Shown here one piece after another: positions 56,401 through 64,000 of a stretch of DNA of 64,000 nt. The translations under genes were made by a program, and so were the position numbers. Below the pieces are notes generated by a model that worked only from the letters and a program-made list of their open reading frames with translations, was not told the DNA's origin and searched no databases. The number at the start of each line of letters is the position of its first letter. Within the stretch, counting starts at the first letter, position 1. Origin of the DNA: Linepithema humile (taxonomy: Eukaryota > Arthropoda > Insecta > Hymenoptera > Formicidae); the NCBI RefSeq assembly GCF_040581485.1, contig NC_090128.1:682001-746000 (forward strand), in the 5' to 3' direction.

Positions 56401-59400
56401 TTTTTTAACTGTTAAGTATGAACGTTAAACGTCAAACAAAATTTCTAGCGAGGCAATAGTTCACAATTAATTTTTTAATTACAACAGCGATTGCAAAATA
56501 TCGGAAAATATTTATCAATAAACTGTAATACTTTTTTGTTTTTTTTAATGAACAACGATAATTCCAGTTGAAATGGAATTTTCCGCTAAACATTATTTAC
56601 GTATTCGTGCGAAAAATTCTCTTCACTCCGTGAAATACAATAATTCACATCATGACTGTCAGCCGGAAAAGCGTATGAATTGAAAATGCCCGATGCATAG
56701 AGGACAGACAAGCAGCAGCGCGTCATGGTTACCAGAATCTTACTTATGATAAACGAAACGTCAATATGCAAATTGTTACTTTGACAGGATATTGACACGC
56801 AGCACTGCAAGATAACGCGGTGCAATAATTTTCTGGGAGAGTGCTTTCCCGAGTTCGACGACGCGTCTGCGATCTCTCGATTTCACGGACGTAAGCGAAC
56901 TGGACGTGCAAAACTCGAAGTTGGAATCAGTGACATTTCAAGATAGGGTGTCGAGATCTAATTGTCGTTCGTCAGGCCATTAAGCCCTCTGTAAATCTGA
57001 TTTCACGCGGGGTCGCGAAAAGAAATATAGTGCAATAGCTTGCAATCAATGTTAACGTTCTGTTTTTTGCCGGGAAAAATTTTTTATGCCTTTGCTGCAA
57101 ACTGATGAGATAGTTCCAGGACTGAAATGTTATTAATTTATTTTAAATATTATGTTATATTATTAATATTTAAATATTATATTATAAATTTAATTTAAAT
57201 GTACAAAATAAGAGTGCATACATATTTTAATTTTATTATAATTTCATATTTGTAATGTATATCATATGGAATATATAATTATTTTTACTACATATGTAAA
57301 TTTTCTGGAAATTTATAAATTTTCACAAATTATTCTATTAATTAATTTAAATTAATTAAATTATATGTGTATTAAGTGACTAAAATAATTGAATTATTTA
57401 GAGCAGTTTTTACTCTGATTAATAAGACACTATCTCGCTTTAATTTGATTTATGCAATCCTTTTTCGCCATTTTTATTTAATACAAACTAAACTGTAGCA
57501 AAAAACTCGTTATAAATTCTAACGTCGTCTTCCCTCGTAATATACTTGTTTCACAGATGCAAATGCACACATAAACACAACGAAGACCATAATTCAGGAC
57601 TTCGTCGTTTTCGCAAAAAGAACTTTTCACGTGGGAATTGCGGGTTTCTATGGGTGCGGCACAGAGCGGAGAAATATGATTCAATATGCGGAAAATTCAA
57701 TTTTCGGAATTCTTAAGTTGCGCTCGTTTGCGAGCACTTTTTAAAGGTTAGAAGACGGAAAAGCGGTATGTGCATTTTATTTCGTTCTTGTTCTGTATTA
57801 TATTTTTATTCCGTTTTGTTGGACGAGTCTGACGTCGAAGATACTACTGGACGCAAAGAGCTCTGTACGAAGCTTCTAAGAGTATAACAGAAATTCCAGT
57901 TTTTGTCTAAGTTTATTCTAGATATTTAAAAGTTGTAAAATATTTGTTATTATTACACTAAGCAAATAAGAATATTCATATAACATTTTCTACGTCGCAG
58001 AAATAAAATTATCTTATATGACATATTGACGTTATGTTAGAATAATACCGGCTCGTAGAAAGTTGAGAGATGAATTCTACACGTTTAACTGACGATTGAC
58101 ATTGTTTGTTTAACTCTTTCAAATGCGACATTTAAAATGGAAAAATGTTTTAACAGCACAATTTTACGGTTTGTGTGCATTCATATTGCAATTATTTCGT
58201 TCTTAAACCAATAAAAAAATATTATAATATTTAAATGTTGTTACAAATATATTACAAATATTATTTAATATAATTAAAAATATCTTTTGCTACAATTTTA
58301 ATTATTGCAGCTGTAATTTTAATCATGCAGTTTTTTGCATCAAGTTTTCGCTTGAAAGAATGCATTTATAATTACCTGCGGTGCATCGCTCACGCGGTGC
58401 GTAATACAATAGACGGAATATAACGGATTGTCACTGACGAGGAAAATGTTGTGAGAGACGAACAAATAATACGTTCTACGGCTTATAATTTCCAGTAGAC
58501 TATGCTGCACGCATCGCCACCACCGCGTAATCGATTTTCTGGGGAGACAATCGACGGCCGCGTATATTTGCGCAAGTGAGCATTCAGCGCGCGGGCGTTT
58601 AACTTATTTATTTACCTTTTTGCTCGATGCGGCGAAATGCCAGCAATGCACACGGTTAGATTGAATGGAAAATAAAAACCAACCGAGATAAATATGAACA
58701 GAACTCCGAGGCAACGCCTATAGCGACATTGAAGCAAAGCCTCGATGTTGAGCGGTTCGGTTTTTTTTGTCCTTTTTCAAGCATATCCAAGGATTGTCTT
58801 TTTAGAATGCATGTTTTTTTTACAAAATACAATGGCAAAAATATTCATTTGTGCGCTATGAATAATTAGCAAACGTTGAGATGATTGTGAGAGTGCACGA
58901 TGAATTGCCAGATGTAGTAAAAAATTGCTTAAGTCCGAGTTTATATACCTGCGATAATTACAGCTGTGTTTAATTATCCGGAAACTTCATCAGCGAAAAA
59001 TGCTCTCGTTAAATATGATACTTTATAAATGTAATGCATCTAATTAAGGCAAAATTATTCTTGTAGCAATTAAATTTGAAGAACACTTCATATTATAATA
59101 TTGTAAAATGTGAGCGATTAATATTATATATATTGAGATGATTTATTTCGTACATTTTCATTTTTAATCATAATAACTTAATATTTTGTTTCATAAGACA
59201 AAGGAAAAATGCAACTTTGTTTCGAAATACGATATTAAAAGCATTTTGAAATTATGCATTTTTTGAGAAGTTATTAAAAAATTGTTTCGATATTGTAAAA
59301 TAATACTTTAATATTACAAAATACTTTTGTCTAAAATTGTTTTGTATCGCTTTTATGGAAAAAATAATGAAATCAATATCTTTGAATTAATATCATGTAT

Positions 59401-62400
59401 AATTCGAATAACACGCTCAAAGAAAATAATATTGTATTTTTTAGAAAAATTGAGTTTTCCGATGCTTTTTATTTCTTTTTCTCATGATATTACGTAAAAA
59501 AATATCGATATTTATATAAAATTGTAATTTTGAGTTACAATTTAATGTTTGAAAAGTTTAAATTTCCGACAGTCGCGCGAAAATGTCATTCATACGTTTT
59601 TCTGCGGTACACGCGCGCACAGCTGAGTCGGCGCGTAATAAGCGTATTATAGTGCCCGTACTATGTATTAATGTCATCTTATGATGTTCATTCATAGTTT
59701 ATGAATGGCAGTCGCGCTGAAGACTAACGGGCATCGTAACTCAGCGAAAAATTGCAGAGATATAAAGCAAAATTTAATCTTCTTCGCGTTTTACTCTATG
59801 TCCGTGTACAAATGACACGCATAAGCATCCATATGTCATAATTCTGTGCGATATGTTGTAAAATATGGACCACAAGATACGGAGAAATCAGAAATATAAA
59901 GATATGAAGTATAAAACAGAGAGACCTACCAAAAAAATTTTCTTGTATTCTATTCAAGGGAGAAAATCTATTGAGCACAGAACATGAGCTGAATTCACGT
60001 TATAATTTATTTAGAATTTATTTTGGACAATTGACATTATGCAACTTTTTAAAAATGTATGTATTTTCAAAATAATAAAAAAAATTTTTTATTTCTAAAA
60101 TAAAAAATACAAAAAAATGTAACAAATCAATTTTTAATTCATCAACAAAATAGCTTTTCAGAGATTTACTTATAACACGCTGTATTTATTCAATAGCATT
60201 AAAGCAATTGTGATCTGTGTTAATTAGGAATTTAGAGCGGAGCAAGTTTAAAACTGTCGTGCAACATGATTAACAAATACCTTAAAGTTACGTGGAAAAC
60301 TTGAGAAATGTTACGTGAAAGTTGTAATAATTTACTAACGGAATAATTAGATTTCCATGACAATTTAAAATGCAGATAATACCGAACTTTGCTAATTAGC
60401 CTGATTATGTAAAATCTATTGATTACTTCTTGTACAAATTTTAAACTAATTTAAAAGGGACTTGCAACTCTTTCATCGATGAGATACAGTCAAATTGAAA
60501 TATTTATAATACGTTCTAATTTATATTTATATCTAGTAAAAATATAAATGTGAACATATTTTTAAAAAATTTTTTAATTATTTTTATTATCTTTTAAAAA
60601 TTAAGAATTTTTAGTAAAAGATAGAATACTAAAAATTTGAATTGGCAGTACAAATATTTTATAGGAATATCATAAGCATCGATTTAATTGTCGGTCAAGC
60701 TTTTCCTTGCTCGTTTCAACGTATCCATTTCACGTATTCTTTATTTTAAAACAATTTCAGAGATATAGTTTTATGGAGAGACATTGCAAAATGGTCCCAT
60801 TAGCGTTGAACCTGTAGTGAAACTACATTGCCCGTCCAGCTGTGTTTGCGTGACGATGTAAAACGATGTAAAAAAAGCTTCTATTGTCTTTGTCATGTCT
60901 ATCCGCTCGCGCTCGTGGTATGACATAGCCCACGAGGCAGGAATTTCATGCGAAAATGCTATATTCGTCTTTGTCAGAAAACCTCGTCGAGTGATTTAAA
61001 TTCTCATTAAAAAGCGCGCGATCACAGCGGAAATTTTACGGCCTTATATGTGTGAACACATTTTATATATGTGGATATATTTTTAATTTCACCCTGAGAC
61101 TTTCGTTCAAACACCGATAACTAATATCTCCGCGCATACCTGCAGCATGATTATGCACACGTGAAACTAATTACGGCGTGCAATATCGCATCATATCAAC
61201 GAGAAGAATATTAATTCCTTCTTGCAAACTTTTTTCGAGTACATTTTTAAATTAAAAATATACACATAAATCTGTTTTTCTGTTATTTTACATATGTAGG
61301 TATATCGTGAACTAATTCGTACCAATGTATTCAGATCATAAAATATATTTTCACGAAATCTTATCTTAAATTGAGATATTTGATGTTGAAAATTAAAGAG
61401 TTATAAAGAAAATTAAGAAGACAAGAAGAGTAAAGAAAGATAATGTTTAATTTTCCGTAAGGCGAAACTTTAAGTTCATCAAAGAGTTCAGTCTGATGAG
61501 AGAAAGTATAATAGTTCTTGAATACTTTGTGCAAGTAATGTAAACGATTTTATATTACATATCTTCTAACAAAATTTCCATTTTACTTTATCGTGAGAAA
61601 TGCCAATTTCAATAACTTTCGATTTGTTAAGTCGAAGATTATCTTACGGCGAAATTCTTTCAGAATGTGATGGAATTAGTATACGTTTTGTGTCAGCAAA
61701 TAATCAATATTCAGTTTAGAGTTCTATTAAAATCGCTTACCAAGACTATGTAAAATCTCGAAAAAGATTTAATTTGCATTGTAAAGTAGAACCGATTTGC
61801 AAATGAGTTAGTCGTTAATCTGGGCTAATTTGCAATGGAATTTCGAGCGAGTTAAGGCTGAGTTAGAACTTGATCGATATTAGGTTTAGGTCTCTGAGAG
61901 ACTTCGATTTGGTGTCGGTTAGAGTTGCGCGAGAAACGAATTGAATCTTGGTCAAGATTTGGTTAAGATCGAACTCTAGGAACCAGTTGCTCTCGTAACA
62001 AACTTTACGGCGAATCTGACCTAATTCAGGAAGGTTTGATCAAATTTTCCACGTGAATAGCATACACATACAAAAATTCATTCAGTCAACAATATGCATA
62101 ATGCTGAAAATTTTTCCTCAAAAAAAAAAAAATTGCTCCAAAATTTCATTTGTTGCACATAGTTTTATAGAGTTTAATTAATTGATAAACTTTTATTTAA
62201 AAATATTTTATTCTATTATTTTTTGCTATTCTAATTTTTTTAAAATGCGTTTTTAAAGTGCGATAGCGCTCGAAGCAAGCGCGAAAACTGCCATGTATAT
62301 TATATAATATATATTTTGCGTTATCCCCTACACAGGATGAATTAAAATTTCTAAACTTGGAGGAACTGTTAGATAGAGCATGAACAACAACAAAAGTTTC

Positions 62401-63169
62401 GGCAAACATCGAAAATGTTCCCTTCCCTAATAATCTATAACAGATTCTGTAAATTTTAGCCGTGTTGACGTTGGTGATCATGTCAAGTATGTTATAGTGG
62501 ATTGTTTGCGCTAGATCGCGTCCTTGCTAATTGTAAAATATCTCTGCTACATGAGAAATTCGTATTTTGATAATAAACTCTTCACCGAAAATAACGGCAG
62601 ACAGAAAGCATTTCTCACCCTGATGTGGATGGGAACTTTTGTTATTGTAATGGTTTCCCAAACATGCCTTTAAAGTTTGTTAAAGGAATTTTAACTCACT
62701 GGTACACCCGCAATTTCCTCCGAATTGAGTTCAGGCTAACACCGCGTTCCTTTATAAGTTAAATCTAAATCGAGTTACTTGAGCTCGAATTACTGAAAAT
62801 TAAGAAATTTACATCGAATAGCTTCAAATTAGAAAGTTAATTTAAATGAAGATAATTCGTCAGTTTGATTTGAAATGGAAACAAAGCTTATGGAATTAGA
62901 AACAGATCCTATGATTATATTTTGACAAGACGGAGAAAACTTTGCCACTCACTTCAAAAACACTTAATTGTACATTTAGATATCTTTCATCTCAAATTTC
63001 TATATAGTGTATCTTTAAATATTTTGCGGATATTAACACTGCCATGAGGAAAAAAGATTGGATATTTAATAAGAAAAGTTACTTTGGTCGCGTAATGTTT
63101 TTGAAATAAAAATACACGATGATTCAGATATACAATAATTCTCTCTTCGAAGTAAGCTGTTCAATTAGG

Positions 63170-63660
63170 GACATTTGAGCAGTCTCTCGCAGCGCTTCCG
63201 CTAGGATATCGATTCTGTCCGACGCAATCTCTAGACGCGGAGGCCACCACACAGAGGTGGGCTGGCTCGCCTCTGGTTCGCCGACCCCGGCTGGCAAACT
63301 TACCCGGGAAAGTTTCAAAGCGGGGCTGCACGATCTCGTGTTTATCTGCGCGCAATGTGGCGACAGGGACCCCGAGAGGCGGAAGGGTGACTTTAAGGGC
63401 AACGGGCTGGGTTGGACTGGGCTAGGCTGCTCGCCAAAGGGAACGATCTCTGAATTCTGATTGCCGGCGCCACTTGTGTCCCTTTCGACTTTCCTGACGC
63501 GCGATACGGCGTGTTATCGCCCGACGGTGGCTCGCTTGCGGTCGCCGCTACAGCGGAACCACGGTGGTTATTGCCGGGCAGATTACTCCGTGTTAAGGCG
63601 ATCGTACGATAGCGCGTGCTTCCGGCGGTTAGGATTATTTAGACAGTTGTCGAGATAAGC
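63170..63660. other. GC/CpG-rich block of unknown nature
   Basis: Sharply higher GC than the flanking AT-rich intron. Open frames cross it on both strands: minus 63124-63402 (92 codons, ending in a charged, helix-like stretch) and plus 63257-63460 and 63461-63658. None resembles a family I know. Could be a regulatory CpG-rich element, a nested short gene or a decayed mobile element. Confidence 0.35.
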
Positions 63661-64000
63661 CGTTATATACATCGAGCAGGTTTCTCGAATTGATTGGAAT
63701 GAAACAACAAAGATTCGTCGAAGCATCTGTCGAGTAAGTTACTAATTTTCAAAGTGACACAAGTTTATCGTTGAAAATTTTCATTTACAATTAATGCGCT
63801 TATATTTTTGTTTGATTTGTTCAGATGTCAGGTATTTCGCAAACTTTTTTTTTAATATCAAGGACAGAGCGCGGCGTGTAAAAGAAAGCTTATGTCTTGC
63901 CATGTCGCTGAAGAAGCAAATTTTTGTAATTTCTCGTGTTTGACGTCATAATATGATATGGCTCCACCGACATTTCCTTAATGTACTGCACATACTTTTG

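Larger units (their letters stand above)
49839..64000 (+). other. CadN intron after c12, running off the window
   Basis: More than 14 kb without a cadherin exon. Mostly AT-rich. Contains a diverged direct duplication (49926-50030 and 50392-50495), small CpG-rich patches (52120-52470, 53030-53320, 54930-55040, 55770-56130), a short GC hairpin at 55778-55795, and an unusual GC-rich block at 63170-63660. No gene recognised on either strand; a nested gene without recognisable homology cannot be excluded. Confidence 0.7.

Overview
The window is a piece of an insect nuclear genome, most likely hymenopteran and probably an ant. It is AT-rich but keeps many CpG dinucleotides and CpG-rich patches, has long introns with GT-AG boundaries, and carries many simple repeats. 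Essentially everything that can be read as protein belongs to one plus-strand gene: the 5' part of classical N-cadherin (CadN, Drosophila DN-cadherin type). No second protein-coding gene, rRNA, tRNA, CRISPR array or intact transposon could be supported.

Layout. Bases 1-16204 are upstream DNA or 5' non-coding intron. They include a CpG-rich, purine/pyrimidine-switching patch (about 380-1520) and a second patch with a TATA-like box (about 11880-12540); either could hold a promoter or 5' UTR exon. Coding starts at ATG 16283 after a strong splice acceptor (16203-16204) and an in-frame TAG at 16235, so at least one upstream non-coding exon is expected. Twelve coding positions follow: c1 16283-17594, c2 19027-19218, c3 21102-21348, c4 21961-22180, c5 22412-22688, c6 23664-24259, c7 25084-25230, c8 25942-26133, c9 as one of two alternatives (9a 31221-31411 or 9b 32937-33127), c10 46140-46329, c11 46768-46950, c12 49649-49838. 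All splice phases agree, and any isoform encodes 1312 complete codons plus one base: a signal peptide and about ten and a half cadherin (EC) repeats. The rest of the ectodomain, the EGF/laminin-G region, the membrane segment and the catenin-binding tail lie beyond 64000. The last 14 kb (49839-64000) is intron.

The most interesting feature is the c9 pair. The two exons are exactly 191 nt, have identical phases, and encode about 60% identical versions of an EC-repeat end plus the start of the next repeat. Using both or neither breaks the frame, so they must be mutually exclusive. Both have weak donors, 9a has a poor acceptor behind an A-rich tract, and the 1.5 kb between them holds nested perfect inverted repeats and a GC-rich block with a 12-G run. 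This looks like an RNA-structure-assisted alternative-splicing switch that diversifies the extracellular linker of a neuronal adhesion receptor. The exon pair matches what is known for fly CadN; the intronic architecture is, as far as I can tell from sequence alone, the part worth testing.
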